Both the position numbers and the translations under genes were made by a program. Positions 1-7,975 of a DNA stretch of 17,364 nt are shown here, in pieces. The notes beneath the pieces were generated by a model. That model saw only the letters and a program-made list of their open reading frames with translations. It made no database searches and was not told the DNA's origin. Numbering within the stretch: position 1 is the stretch's first letter; each line of letters begins with the position of its first letter. Source of the stretch: an uncultured Acidimicrobiaceae bacterium (GTDB lineage Bacteria; Actinomycetota; Acidimicrobiia; Acidimicrobiales; UBA8592); the NCBI GenBank assembly GCA_913031515.1, contig CAJWET010000012.1, positions 1 to 17,364 on the forward strand, in the 5' to 3' direction.

Positions 1-1
1 C

Positions 2-679
2 CAAAGGGCAGGGGCAGGATATGTCCGTATCAGTACTCCGGGCACCCTAGCGGTAGGTTCACTAGAATCTGTTTCACATTTTCTACCAGAGGACAGCTGG
101 GAACAATGCCTCGAAACGGATATCCATAGATTTTCTGCTGGAGTTATAGGTCCAGGGCTTGCAGTCTCTAGTTCCAATATCAAATCAATTCAAAAAGCCG
201 TCTCGGACTCTCCAATCCCCCTTGTAGTAGATGGTGGCGCTATAGCAGCTGTTGGAGAGAATCAGCAGCTGCTTGGGACAAGGAAAGCAGATACGATTTT
301 GACTCCCCACGATCGAGAATTCGAAGACCTAGTCGGCTTTAGACCGGGCCCGAGAAGACTTGAGGACGCTCTAAAGGCTGCTAAGTTTACTAATTCGATT
401 ATTTTGCTCAAAGGGCCGGTCACTGTTGTAGCTAATCCTGAAGGGCGTTGCTTGGTTGTAGCTAATGGAGATCAGAGATTGGCAACTGCTGGAACAGGAG
501 ATGTTCTTTCGGGGATCATTGGCGCCCTTCTAGCTCAAGGCATTGCTGGAATGGAAGCTGCAGCAATGGGAGCATGGATCCATGCTAAAGCTGGGCAATT
601 CTTACCTGAGCGTGGGATGGTGGCATCTGATCTTATCAACGTAATCCCGGAGGCATTACATGCGACCGACATGGGCTGA
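2..679 (+). CDS. nnrD: ADP/ATP-dependent NAD(P)H-hydrate dehydratase, C-terminal part (5' end outside window)
   Basis: Repairs hydrated NADH and NADPH (NADHX/NADPHX) by nucleotide-dependent dehydration in the cytoplasm. The frame is open from base 2, so the gene begins upstream. The visible 225 residues hold a GAGYV segment near the start, a TPHDREF block (family consensus TPHxGEF) from about base 302, and the ribokinase-like AGTGDVLSG signature whose Asp (codon at 500-502) is the family's catalytic residue. The usual DADAL motif reads DGGAI here, a mild deviation. Whether an N-terminal NnrE epimerase domain is fused cannot be seen. The last 20 bases overlap the start of alr, so the two are translationally linked. 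nnrD lying near alr and the t6A genes is familiar from actinobacteria. Family assignment is firm; only the 5' end is missing. Confidence 0.9.
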   Translation, partial: QRAGAGYVRISTPGTLAVGSLESVSHFLPEDSWEQCLETDIHRFSAGVIGPGLAVSSSNIKSIQKAVSDSPIPLVVDGGAIAAVGENQQLLGTRKADTILTPHDREFEDLVGFRPGPRRLEDALKAAKFTNSIILLKGPVTVVANPEGRCLVVANGDQRLATAGTGDVLSGIIGALLAQGIAGMEAAAMGAWIHAKAGQFLPERGMVASDLINVIPEALHATDMG

Positions 680-1766
680 CATAGATCTCGAAGCAATCAA
701 GCATAATGTGCGTCAGGTAAGTGAGATGGTTTCTCCTTCTCTCCTTTGCGCTGTTGTAAAAGCTAATGGATACGGCCATGGGGCAATTCCAGTAGCCCGA
801 GCAGCTGTATCAGCAGGAGCCGAATGGCTTGCTGTCGCATTGGTAGAAGAAGGAATAACTCTTCGTGAAGCGGGTATAGAAGAGCCAATTTTGCTTTTAT
901 CTGAACCGAGACCTCGTGAGATGGTTCAAGTCGCTGAATATGACCTTAGGCCCGCAGTGTACAGTGGAGAAGGTATAGCAGCCGCCGCCGCGGCCGCAAC
1001 ACAAGTGGATAAAGAAATCGCTGTACATCTCAAAATTGACACAGGTATGAGGCGGGTCGGAGTAGAGCCAGATTCAGCACTCACATTAGCCAAAGCGATA
1101 CATGGGAAATCCTCCCTAGTGCTTGATGGACTTTGGACACACTGTGCAGTCGCAGATATGACGGACAATCCATTCACCGCTGAGCAACTTAACACCTTTG
1201 AAAAAACTGCCGAAGATATCCTCGCAGAAGGTATCCATCCCAATATGCGCCACGCAGCTAACTCCGCACTTGCTATCAACAACCCAGAAGGTAGGTATGA
1301 TCTAGTTCGATGCGGGCTAGCAATTTATGGAATTACTCCATTTGGCGATGGAAGCCTAGAAATAGACCTTCGTCCTGCCATGAAAGTCCGTTCCGAAGTC
1401 TCATATGCTAAGACAATAGGAGCCGGTGAGAGTGTTTCTTATGGTTTGAGTTGGACATCGGAAAGACGGACACGCATTGCAACTGTTCCAATGGGATACG
1501 CTGACGGATTACGGCGAGATGCTGGTCACTGTGGAGGAGAAGTTCTTATTGGAGGGAACCGATACCCTATCGTAGGCAACGTTACGATGGACCAATTCTT
1601 AGTCGACTGTGGTGAAAACGATGTAAACCCCGGAGATGAAGTAGTTGTGTTGGGCCCACAGGGCGCTGCTCAAATTACAGCATCAGAATGGGCTGCAAAT
1701 TTCCAAACGATAACTTATGAAATCATTTGCGGAGTGGAGAGTCGTATTCCGCGACGGTATTCGTGA
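660..1766 (+). CDS. alr: Alanine racemase (PLP-dependent)
   Basis: Interconverts L- and D-alanine, supplying D-Ala for peptidoglycan. At 368 residues it has the normal length for a Fold III PLP racemase. The PLP lysine is K34 in the motif VVKANGYGHG, and the second catalytic base is Y261 in VSYGLSW, as in the Geobacillus enzyme. Downstream motifs MGYADGLRR and GNVTMDQF are also typical. The ATG at 660 lies inside the end of nnrD and is preceded by a CGGAGG Shine-Dalgarno about 6 bases upstream, which fixes the start. An Ala-rich run (AAAAAAA) near residue 105 is coded by GCC/GCG codons and is a local GC-rich patch. Housekeeping gene; assignment firm. Confidence 0.96.
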   Translation: MRPTWADIDLEAIKHNVRQVSEMVSPSLLCAVVKANGYGHGAIPVARAAVSAGAEWLAVALVEEGITLREAGIEEPILLLSEPRPREMVQVAEYDLRPAVYSGEGIAAAAAAATQVDKEIAVHLKIDTGMRRVGVEPDSALTLAKAIHGKSSLVLDGLWTHCAVADMTDNPFTAEQLNTFEKTAEDILAEGIHPNMRHAANSALAINNPEGRYDLVRCGLAIYGITPFGDGSLEIDLRPAMKVRSEVSYAKTIGAGESVSYGLSWTSERRTRIATVPMGYADGLRRDAGHCGGEVLIGGNRYPIVGNVTMDQFLVDCGENDVNPGDEVVVLGPQGAAQITASEWAANFQTITYEIICGVESRIPRRYS

Positions 1767-1787
1767 TAGATAGGTAAATAGATAGAA

Positions 1788-2648
1788 ATGCTTACAGATA
1801 TTCAAGGTATCCAAGTTGGGAACTGGACCGATAGAGACGCCGCAACAGGATGTACGGTAGTCATCTTCCCCGAAGGAACGGTTGCGTCAGGTGAAATACG
1901 TGGTGGTGCACCTGCAACCAGAGATTTTTCCCTGCTTCACCCAAGTCGGATAGTAGATCGAATTGATGCAGTGGTTCTCTCTGGTGGGTCAGCTTATGGA
2001 CTAGCAGCTTGTGAGGGAGTTATGGATTTCCTAGAAAAACGAGGACAAGGTTTTCCTACAGCTTCCGGCAATGTCCCGATAGTTGTGGGGATGTCACTTT
2101 TTGATCTTAATCAGGGTGATCCACAAAAGCGCCCAGGCGTCGAGGAAGGAAAAAAAGCAGCAGCATCAGCGTCGTCGAGTAAAACTGAAGTGGGATTGGT
2201 AGGTGCAGGCACTGGAGCTACTATCTCGAAATGGTGTGGTAAGGAAAACGCTAAGCCAGGAGGTATAGGTGTTGCATCTTGCCAATCAGGGGATTTGATT
2301 GTTGCTGCCTTATTTGCTGTGAATGCCAGCGGTGATATTGATGATGGGATGGCGAGGGAATCGATAGCAAATGGTACATTTGTATTCCCCGAAGTTTTGC
2401 CATTTGAGAATACGACGATAGGAGTAGTTGCAACTAATGCCCGATTGTCAAAAAGTGAATGCTTCCTTGCAAGTCAGAGCGCCCATGATGGCTTTGCAAA
2501 GGCGATATTCCCCGCCCATACCCAAAGCGATGGAGATGCGGTCGTCGTTGCCGCTACTGGCTCAGTAGATGCATCTGTAGGGACTGTTCGGCTTCTTGCA
2601 ACCGTCGCAGTTGAAAAAGCTATACGAAGCGTCACAAACTACACCTAG
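1788..2648 (+). CDS. P1 family peptidase / DmpA-NylC-like N-terminal nucleophile hydrolase
   Basis: A member of the DmpA/P1 superfamily, self-cleaving amidohydrolases that include L-aminopeptidase DmpA and the nylon-oligomer hydrolase NylC. The 286 residues open with LTDIQGIQVGNWTD and carry the glycine-rich GAGTGATISKW block and PGGIG. NylC is cut between an Asn and a Thr, and the Thr becomes the nucleophile. The matching site here is N208-T209 in FENTTIGVVATNA, so a large alpha and a short beta chain are predicted. No signal peptide is visible, so it is probably cytoplasmic. It sits between alr and tsaE, 21 bases after alr. The spacer is made of short GATA/AAATA repeats and has only a weak AGGT Shine-Dalgarno. 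The natural substrate cannot be deduced; a peptide or cyclic amide is likely. Confidence 0.85.
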   Translation: MLTDIQGIQVGNWTDRDAATGCTVVIFPEGTVASGEIRGGAPATRDFSLLHPSRIVDRIDAVVLSGGSAYGLAACEGVMDFLEKRGQGFPTASGNVPIVVGMSLFDLNQGDPQKRPGVEEGKKAAASASSSKTEVGLVGAGTGATISKWCGKENAKPGGIGVASCQSGDLIVAALFAVNASGDIDDGMARESIANGTFVFPEVLPFENTTIGVVATNARLSKSECFLASQSAHDGFAKAIFPAHTQSDGDAVVVAATGSVDASVGTVRLLATVAVEKAIRSVTNYT

Positions 2649-2716
2649 ATTCTGGAAGATTGCTTCCTGATTATCTTTGGAGGTGATCTTCGACTTGCAA
2701 GGACTACCCTGAGAGA

Positions 2717-3199
2717 GTGTTTAAAGTAAGAACGAATGATGTCACTGAAACACGAAAGTTAGCAGCATGCTTAGCAGAATTTGTGGTTGCGAAAGACTTA
2801 CTTCTACTTGTCGGGGACCTCGGTGCAGGAAAAACTGCGTTCACACAGGGTTTTGGCAAATCTTTAGGTGTTACAGATCCAATAACAAGCCCTACTTTCA
2901 CCCTTGCTAAGGGGTACTCAGGGCGTCTCACTCTCCACCACTTGGATGTTTATAGAATTGAAGACTTGGAAGAAGTCCGCGATTTAGCATTACCTGAGCT
3001 TCTTGAAGGAGACTCAGTAACTGTCATCGAATGGGGAGATCAAATAATTCCCGCAATCCCCCAAAATTACCTCGAAGTGCGCTTTGAGTATGGTTCTACA
3101 GATAATGAACGCAATGTGACGATTTCACACGTTGGGGCAAGTTGGAATGAACGAATAGGTGGGCTTCAAGAAGCTCTGGCTGAATGGGGCACTCAGTAA
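2717..3199 (+). CDS. tsaE: tRNA t6A biosynthesis ATPase TsaE
   Basis: Small P-loop ATPase that powers cycling of the TsaB-TsaD complex during threonylcarbamoylation of A37 in ANN-decoding tRNAs. In 160 residues it shows the family Walker A GDLGAGKT (residues 33-40), the SPTFTL switch (58-63), the HHLDVYR segment with the metal-binding D77, and EWGD (105-108), in the right order. The only in-frame start compatible with homology is GTG 2717; a stop lies in frame at 2684. Its nearest strong Shine-Dalgarno (GGAGG, 2679-2683) is over 30 bases upstream, which is unusual. The stop codon overlaps the likely tsaB start by one base (TAATG). Confidence 0.94.
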   Translation: MFKVRTNDVTETRKLAACLAEFVVAKDLLLLVGDLGAGKTAFTQGFGKSLGVTDPITSPTFTLAKGYSGRLTLHHLDVYRIEDLEEVRDLALPELLEGDSVTVIEWGDQIIPAIPQNYLEVRFEYGSTDNERNVTISHVGASWNERIGGLQEALAEWGTQ

Positions 3200-3900
3200 T
3201 GATTATTCTTGGGATCGAAAGCGCTACATCTCAGGTGGGATGTGCGATTGGTGGGCACGAAGGAGTGCTTGCTTCCGTTCATTCCTCGCGAGGTAGAAGG
3301 CACGCAGAGAACTTAGCGCCGCAGATCGAATTTGTTCGAGCGCAGGCAAGAATAAACCTCAGTGAGATCAGTGTTGTTGCAGTCGACGTAGGGCCTGGGC
3401 TTTATACTGGACTGCGTGTAGGGGTGGCTACAGCAGTATCTATAGCGTTCGGCCTTGGAATTCCTATGATTGGGGTTTCGAGTCTTGATTTGCTCGCATA
3501 TCCAGTGCGTCACTGTTCAAAACTCATTGTGCCGGCTATTGATGCGCGTAGAGGTGAAATTTTCCATGCGAATTATCGTCAAGTTCCTGGCGGAGTCCAA
3601 AGAATAAGCGAGCCCGCCGTGAGCACTCCGGATGACCTCGCTGCGGACTTACTAGCTCATGGGAATGAAGCGCTACTTGTTGGGGATGGAGCTGTTCGTT
3701 ACGCCGATATGTTTGCCAATCTTCGTGGAGTTGAAGCTGCAGAACCAAGTGTCGCTTACCCATCGGCTGCTTCTATAGTGCAGTTGGCTCATGCAAAAGC
3801 ACTTCGAGAAGAATTCGTGAGCCCTTCCGAGTTAGAACCTGTGTATTTGAGAAAACCAGATGCAGCAGAAATTGAACAACAGAAACGTAAAATATTATGA
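3199..3900 (+). CDS. tsaB: tRNA t6A biosynthesis protein TsaB
   Basis: Inactive ASKHA-fold paralogue of TsaD that forms the scaffold of the TsaB-TsaD-TsaE complex. The N-terminus IILGIESATSQVGCAI and the block VDVGPGLYTGLRVGVATA (family form GPGxFTGLRxG) are diagnostic. I chose ATG 3199, which overlaps the tsaE TAA stop, because TsaB proteins begin two or three residues before the first beta strand and a GGGG ribosome site (3186-3189) lies about 9 bases upstream. An in-frame ATG at 3184 would add five residues. The predicted protein is 233 residues. It ends in ATGA overlap with rimI, so translation is coupled. Confidence 0.94.
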   Translation: MIILGIESATSQVGCAIGGHEGVLASVHSSRGRRHAENLAPQIEFVRAQARINLSEISVVAVDVGPGLYTGLRVGVATAVSIAFGLGIPMIGVSSLDLLAYPVRHCSKLIVPAIDARRGEIFHANYRQVPGGVQRISEPAVSTPDDLAADLLAHGNEALLVGDGAVRYADMFANLRGVEAAEPSVAYPSAASIVQLAHAKALREEFVSPSELEPVYLRKPDAAEIEQQKRKIL

Positions 3901-4406
3901 AATTACTTCCAGCGACACGAAAGCACATTCAAGAAATAATGGAGATTGACCAAGCAGCGTTTCCCGAGCCGTGGAGTAAAAAGCTTTGGTTAAAGGAAAT
4001 AGATCGAATGCATCGGTCTTATTATGTGGCGTCTGATGGAGAAGGAGTCATTGGGTATGGAGGCGGTTTACTAGCTGGAGATGATTTCCATATAACAACC
4101 ATCGCTGTGGAAGAATCTAATCTAAAAAAAGGCGTCGCTACTCAAATAATGATCAAACTACTCGAAGAAGCAATTATTTTGGGGGCAACTGACCTCACGC
4201 TGGAAGTACGCGTTGGGAATCTTCCGGCTCAGGCCTTATATAGAAAATTTGGTATGGCCCCCGCAGGAATTAGACGCTCTTATTATCAACCTGATAACGA
4301 AGATGCACTAATCATGTGGGCCAATGATATTCACGAGAATTCTTATAAGGTACTCCTAGATTCGATAAAGCGTGAACTTATTCCAAAGGAAACTATCACA
4401 TCATGA
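3897..4406 (+). CDS. rimI: Ribosomal-protein-alanine N-acetyltransferase RimI-like (GNAT)
   Basis: GNAT-fold acetyltransferase that in E. coli acetylates the N-terminal Ala of ribosomal protein S18; in actinobacteria the substrate range may be broader. It has the ITTIAV strand, the acetyl-CoA pyrophosphate loop NLKKGVA (consensus Q/RxxGxG/A), LEVRVGNLPAQALYRKFGM, and the C-terminal RRSYYQPDNEDALIM with the Tyr-rich catalytic area. At 169 residues it is slightly longer than E. coli RimI (148), with an extra C-terminal tail. ATG 3897 overlaps the tsaB stop and the gene ends in a 4-base ATGA overlap with tsaD. The position between tsaB and tsaD is the classic arrangement and supports the name. 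Confidence 0.9.
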   Translation: MKLLPATRKHIQEIMEIDQAAFPEPWSKKLWLKEIDRMHRSYYVASDGEGVIGYGGGLLAGDDFHITTIAVEESNLKKGVATQIMIKLLEEAIILGATDLTLEVRVGNLPAQALYRKFGMAPAGIRRSYYQPDNEDALIMWANDIHENSYKVLLDSIKRELIPKETITS

Positions 4407-5401
4407 CATCTGAACTTACGCTTGGTATTGAGACTTCTTGTGATGAGACTGCAGCTTCTGTAGTAACTAGTGAGAACGTTGTTTTGTCCTCAGTAGTTAG
4501 TAGTCAAGTGGATCTTCATGCTCGTTATGGAGGTGTTGTTCCAGAGGTAGCTAGCAGGGCGCATGTAGGTCTAGTAAATCCTGTGATCGCCCAAGCCCTT
4601 GTGGAAGCAGGTGTTGAGCCGAAAGACATTGATCTTGTAGCGGCCACGAAAGGGCCGGGGCTAATCGGTTCTCTTCTTGTCGGAGTTAGTGCAGCAAAAG
4701 CCTTGTCTCTCGTCTGGGGAATACCCTATATAGGGGTTAACCATCTTGAAGCACATCTCTATTCGTGTTTCCTCGAGGAGCCAGATTTGGAACTCCCGCT
4801 AGTGGTTTTATTAGTGTCTGGAGGGCATACGATTTTGGTTTCGATGGAGGACCATTTGCAATATTCAATCCTTGGACAAACACTCGATGATGCGGTTGGA
4901 GAAGCGTATGACAAAGTTGCACGCTACTTGGGGTTAGGGTACCCAGGGGGCCCAGCCATTGATCAATTGGCAGTCCACGGAAAAAATACTATTGAATTCC
5001 CTAGGCCTATCATCAACGATGGATTCGATTTCAGCTTTAGTGGTTTGAAGACGGCAGTTATAAACTATGTTCGCCAAAATCCCGAAACGCCTACGGAGGA
5101 TGTCGCGGCATCATTCCAAGAAGCTGTAGTCGAAGTTCTAACAACAAAGGCACGTAAAGCGCTGGTTAATACAGGGGCGAAGGGCCTATGTATCGGAGGT
5201 GGTGTTGCTGCTAATTCAAGGTTACGTGAAGCGGTATTTGATATTTGCCTAGAAGACGGGCTTCACTCATTTGTCCCAAGCCGCGCGTACTGTACTGATA
5301 ATGCTGCGATGGTTGCATCTACGGGATGGCGTAGATTTCTCGAAGATGGTCCTGACTCTCTAGATAGTGGAGCAGACCCTAATCTCAAACTACATGGGTA
5401 A
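4403..5401 (+). CDS. tsaD: tRNA N6-adenosine threonylcarbamoyltransferase TsaD
   Basis: Catalytic subunit that moves the threonylcarbamoyl group from TC-AMP to A37 of tRNA. All Kae1/TsaD hallmarks are visible: GIETSCDETAASVV at the N-terminus, the metal-binding HLEAH (H114 and H118), LLVSGGHT, DDAVGEAYDKVAR, YPGGPAID, FSFSGLKTAV, GGVAANSRLR and CTDNAAM with the third metal ligand D299. Length of 332 residues is normal. It is the last gene of the overlapping t6A cluster. In Mycobacterium groES follows nearby; here an acyl-CoA dehydrogenase with its own promoter follows instead. The C-terminal 16 residues (EDGPDSLDSGADPNLK) are acidic and look unstructured. Confidence 0.96.
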   Translation: MTSELTLGIETSCDETAASVVTSENVVLSSVVSSQVDLHARYGGVVPEVASRAHVGLVNPVIAQALVEAGVEPKDIDLVAATKGPGLIGSLLVGVSAAKALSLVWGIPYIGVNHLEAHLYSCFLEEPDLELPLVVLLVSGGHTILVSMEDHLQYSILGQTLDDAVGEAYDKVARYLGLGYPGGPAIDQLAVHGKNTIEFPRPIINDGFDFSFSGLKTAVINYVRQNPETPTEDVAASFQEAVVEVLTTKARKALVNTGAKGLCIGGGVAANSRLREAVFDICLEDGLHSFVPSRAYCTDNAAMVASTGWRRFLEDGPDSLDSGADPNLKLHG

Positions 5402-5444
5402 GCGAAGAAGATTGCAAAGTATTGCTGTGAAGAGTCCGGATCTT

Positions 5445-5472
5445 TTGCGTAAATTGCTGGTTTTGATAAAAT
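5445..5472 (+). promoter_or_regulatory. Predicted sigma-70-type promoter for the acyl-CoA dehydrogenase gene
   Basis: In the 89-base gap after tsaD there is TTGCGT (5445-5450), a 16-base spacer, and TAAAAT (5467-5472), preceded by GA. Transcription would start near 5479, giving a leader of only about 12 bases before ATG 5491. No good Shine-Dalgarno lies in that leader, so translation may be near-leaderless, a known mode in actinobacteria. A second TATATT just before the ATG could confuse the assignment. Prediction by eye only. Confidence 0.4.
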
Positions 5473-5490
5473 TTCGGTAACACTTATATT

Positions 5491-6723
5491 ATGAATACTC
5501 CTTCAATCGAATCCCTAGATAAACCCGAACAAGAAAAACAGTTGATCAAACTAGTTGAGGAGTTCTTAGAAAAGAACGACCCTAACTCTATGGATAATAC
5601 AGATTTCCGAGGTGCCCGCTATGAAGCGGGCCTTGCTTGGGTACGTTTTCCTGAAGGTGAAGGGGGATTAGGATTACGTCCAAATTTGCAGAGGGTAGTA
5701 GAGCGGAAAATGCGGGAAGCAGGTGCCCAACCCACTGACCCAACAACCTTTTTTATGTCCTTGGCAGGCCCTACAATTTCAACCCATGGATCTAGTGAAC
5801 AGAAAGAGAGGTTTCTTCGCCCTATGTATACGGGAGAGGAAAGATGGTGCCAGCTATTCTCAGAACCTGGCGCTGGTTCGGATTTTGCCGGACTTGCTTG
5901 TAAAGCCGAACGGGATGGGGACGAGTGGGTTATTAGTGGACAAAAAGTATGGAATACCCTCGCTCATTTAGGTGATTGGGGGATGTTGGTAACTAGAAGC
6001 AACCCTGAACTTCCAAAGCACAAGGGAATGACCTATTTTGCATTAGATATGCGAGCTAAGGGAGTCGAGGTTAGACCTTTGCGCCAGATCACTGGAGAGG
6101 CAGAATTCAACGAGGTATACGTGACTGAAGTCCGTGTTCCTGATTCCTGCAGAATTGGGGATGTCGGGGAAGGTTGGCGTGTAGCTTTAACGACGTTGAT
6201 GAATGAACGGTCAGCTATTGGTGGAAGTAGTGGAGGGTCAACTTCTCAGCCAGGAGCTGGGCCGATCGGAGACGCTGTTGAGATATGGAAGAACTTGCCA
6301 GAAGATAACCAAAATAAGAAAGTCTTGGATGACCTTATGTCCCTATGGGTAAAATCGGAAGCATTACGATTAACTAATCAACGTGCTTCTTCCGCAGCGA
6401 AGGCAGGGAACCCTGGGCCTGAAGGTTCTATTGGAAAATTGGCTTCGGCGGAACTTAATAAAGCAATTTATGAATTATGTCTGAATATGCTTGGTCCTTC
6501 TGGGCAGGTCGGATACGACTATACGTTTAGAAGGCCAGAACTTCTATCTACAGATGGTTCGGTCCATGGCCCCCGTTACGCATTTCTACGTGTTCGGGCT
6601 AATTCTATTGAAGGTGGGACTTCAGAAATTATGCGAAATATTTTAGGTGAGCAGGTTCTTGGACTTCCCGGTGAACCACGAGTGGATAAAGAGATACCTT
6701 GGTCCGATGTCCCCAGAAGTTGA
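5491..6723 (+). CDS. Acyl-CoA dehydrogenase family protein (FadE-like)
   Basis: FAD-dependent enzyme expected to put a trans-2,3 double bond into an acyl-CoA thioester, handing electrons to electron transfer flavoprotein. The N-terminal helical domain is followed by the middle beta-domain signature CQLFSEPGAGSDFAGL (FSEP at residues 123-126), GQKVWNTLAH, VYVTEVRVPDSCRIG, and a C-terminal EGGTSEIMRNILGEQVLG. In medium-chain enzymes the catalytic Glu directly precedes GT; here E374 sits one residue earlier (IEGGT), so the position of the base is uncertain and the substrate may be unusual (branched, cyclic or steroid-like). A Gly/Ser-rich loop (GGSSGGSTSQPGAG, about residues 249-262) is notable. 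At 410 residues it is full length. It ends 15 bases from a convergent gene. Confidence 0.92.
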   Translation: MNTPSIESLDKPEQEKQLIKLVEEFLEKNDPNSMDNTDFRGARYEAGLAWVRFPEGEGGLGLRPNLQRVVERKMREAGAQPTDPTTFFMSLAGPTISTHGSSEQKERFLRPMYTGEERWCQLFSEPGAGSDFAGLACKAERDGDEWVISGQKVWNTLAHLGDWGMLVTRSNPELPKHKGMTYFALDMRAKGVEVRPLRQITGEAEFNEVYVTEVRVPDSCRIGDVGEGWRVALTTLMNERSAIGGSSGGSTSQPGAGPIGDAVEIWKNLPEDNQNKKVLDDLMSLWVKSEALRLTNQRASSAAKAGNPGPEGSIGKLASAELNKAIYELCLNMLGPSGQVGYDYTFRRPELLSTDGSVHGPRYAFLRVRANSIEGGTSEIMRNILGEQVLGLPGEPRVDKEIPWSDVPRS

Positions 6724-6738
6724 CAGGGTATCCGGAAC

Positions 6739-7350
6739 TTAATTCTTGCTAGTATCGGCTTTCCAGTTTGGATCTCGTCCAGTTAAGCTGATCAATGTAT
6801 CGACTGTGCTCGAACCATCCATAGAAGACACTGGGTTTTTGTACCGTTCTGGACTCTGTGACCTGACTGCTGGTACAAGCCTTTCGGCAACGTAGAGGAC
6901 ATATGAAGCCTGCTCTTCATCTATTAGATGACTAATATGGCATGCTCTACTGATGTCCCAAGTAAGTATCGTAGTATCAAATATTCTCGCATTTAAAACA
7001 GCTTTAGCTTTAGCTTCACCGATGGTTGAAGTTGCCATACCGGATAGTGCTCCAGTCGCTCTCCACGCATCTCGGCATTCCTTAGCTGCAGCAAGATAGA
7101 CCCCAACCGGATCATCGCCAATCAGGTCCTTTGGATCGATTAAATCGAGAGAAGGATCGGCAGGCTGTCTTAGTCCGAAACCTGTAAATAGTCGGGTTGA
7201 CGCTACGAGTTTGTTGACGATATCTTTGACGTCCCACAGGTCACATGGAGTAGGAAGCGCCATTTGGTCAATGTTGATGGTAGAAATAACAGCGGATGCT
7301 CGAGACTGGACAAGATCTAGCATCCTCAGTGGGTCAGGAGAATTAGACAT
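6739..7350 (-). CDS. TIGR03086 / mycothiol-isomerase-like DinB-fold protein lacking metal ligands
   Basis: Resembles the actinobacterial TIGR03086 and maleylpyruvate-isomerase N-terminal (DinB four-helix) family, usually metal-binding. Family landmarks are TPCDLWDVKDIVN (residues 34-46), TWDISRA (130-136) and the C-terminal SLTGRDPNW. The three usual metal ligands appear to be gone. The His after VN is K47, the Glu is D125, and the His before xWD is L129. It may therefore not bind metal in the normal way. I chose ATG 7350; a GTG at 7413 would add 21 residues that do not look like the family and has no ribosome site. No strong Shine-Dalgarno precedes either start. It converges with the acyl-CoA dehydrogenase and diverges from the MaoC gene. 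Its reaction is unknown. Confidence 0.7.
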   Translation of the reverse strand: MSNSPDPLRMLDLVQSRASAVISTINIDQMALPTPCDLWDVKDIVNKLVASTRLFTGFGLRQPADPSLDLIDPKDLIGDDPVGVYLAAAKECRDAWRATGALSGMATSTIGEAKAKAVLNARIFDTTILTWDISRACHISHLIDEEQASYVLYVAERLVPAVRSQSPERYKNPVSSMDGSSTVDTLISLTGRDPNWKADTSKN

Positions 7351-7495
7351 ATCCAAGAAATAGCACCTTTTCTGAACAAGTGCATATCTGTTATTTATTA
7401 GTTTCCGTCTCACTTGAAAGAAGGTTTACTATTTCACTTGAAGCTTCCAAAGGCCTAGGCTTAACAGTAAATATAACATTTTGGAGGTTATTCCT

Positions 7496-7975
7496 ATGAG
7501 CGACAATGCACAAAGGGCATACGAAGCGATGCAAAGCACTATAGGGTCTGATCCAGTAGCAGGGGAGTGGTTTGAAATAACCCAAGAAAGAATTAATGAT
7601 TTTGCCGACGCTACTATCGACCATCAATTTATCCATGTGGACATAGAGCGGGCTGCTCAAACCCCTTTTGGTGGGACTATAGCGCATGGTTTTCTTACAC
7701 TATCGATGCTTGTCCACCTATCGACAACCATTCCGATAGAGGAATCCTACCAAGATATTGGGGGTGTTTTGATGGGTATCAATTATGGATTGAATAAAGT
7801 ACGGTTCATAAATCCTGTTCCAGCGGGTTCAAGAGTCCGAGCAACGTCACAAGCTATTGATGTGGCATTGAAAGGGAACGCTGTAGACCTTACAAGAAAA
7901 ATGACGATAGAAATCGAGGGTCAGGATAAGCCAGCCTTGATTGCTGAATGGATTGGCAGGACAGTTTTTTCATGA
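7496..7975 (+). CDS. MaoC family (R)-specific enoyl-CoA hydratase-like dehydratase
   Basis: Hot-dog fold protein of the MaoC/hydratase-2 class, which hydrates trans-2-enoyl-CoA to (R)-3-hydroxyacyl-CoA. The active-site motif is DFADATIDHQFIHVD, in which D42 and H47 keep the Asp-x4-His spacing of hydratase 2, followed by FGGTIAHGFLTLS. Length is 159 residues. The start is set by GGAGG at 7483-7487, 8 bases before ATG 7496; an upstream TTG at 7481 overlaps the ribosome site and is not credible. Its stop overlaps the next start (ATGA). It is the first gene of a three-gene operon with a split-barrel flavoprotein and an aldo/keto reductase. The substrate is not evident. Confidence 0.9.
   Translation: MSDNAQRAYEAMQSTIGSDPVAGEWFEITQERINDFADATIDHQFIHVDIERAAQTPFGGTIAHGFLTLSMLVHLSTTIPIEESYQDIGGVLMGINYGLNKVRFINPVPAGSRVRATSQAIDVALKGNAVDLTRKMTIEIEGQDKPALIAEWIGRTVFS

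Noticed and set aside
926..1282. 118-codon open frame on the - strand inside alr
   Set aside because: Lies fully inside a firm alr gene, its protein is low-complexity in part (Ala run) and matches no family; a shadow of the coding strand.
1764..1787. GATA-rich short repeats between alr and the P1 hydrolase
   Set aside because: Too short and irregular to be a functional repeat; probably a random low-complexity spacer.
2652..2666. Small hairpin GGAAG-ATTG-CTTCC before tsaE as a terminator
   Set aside because: Only a 5-bp stem with no T-run; too weak to claim.
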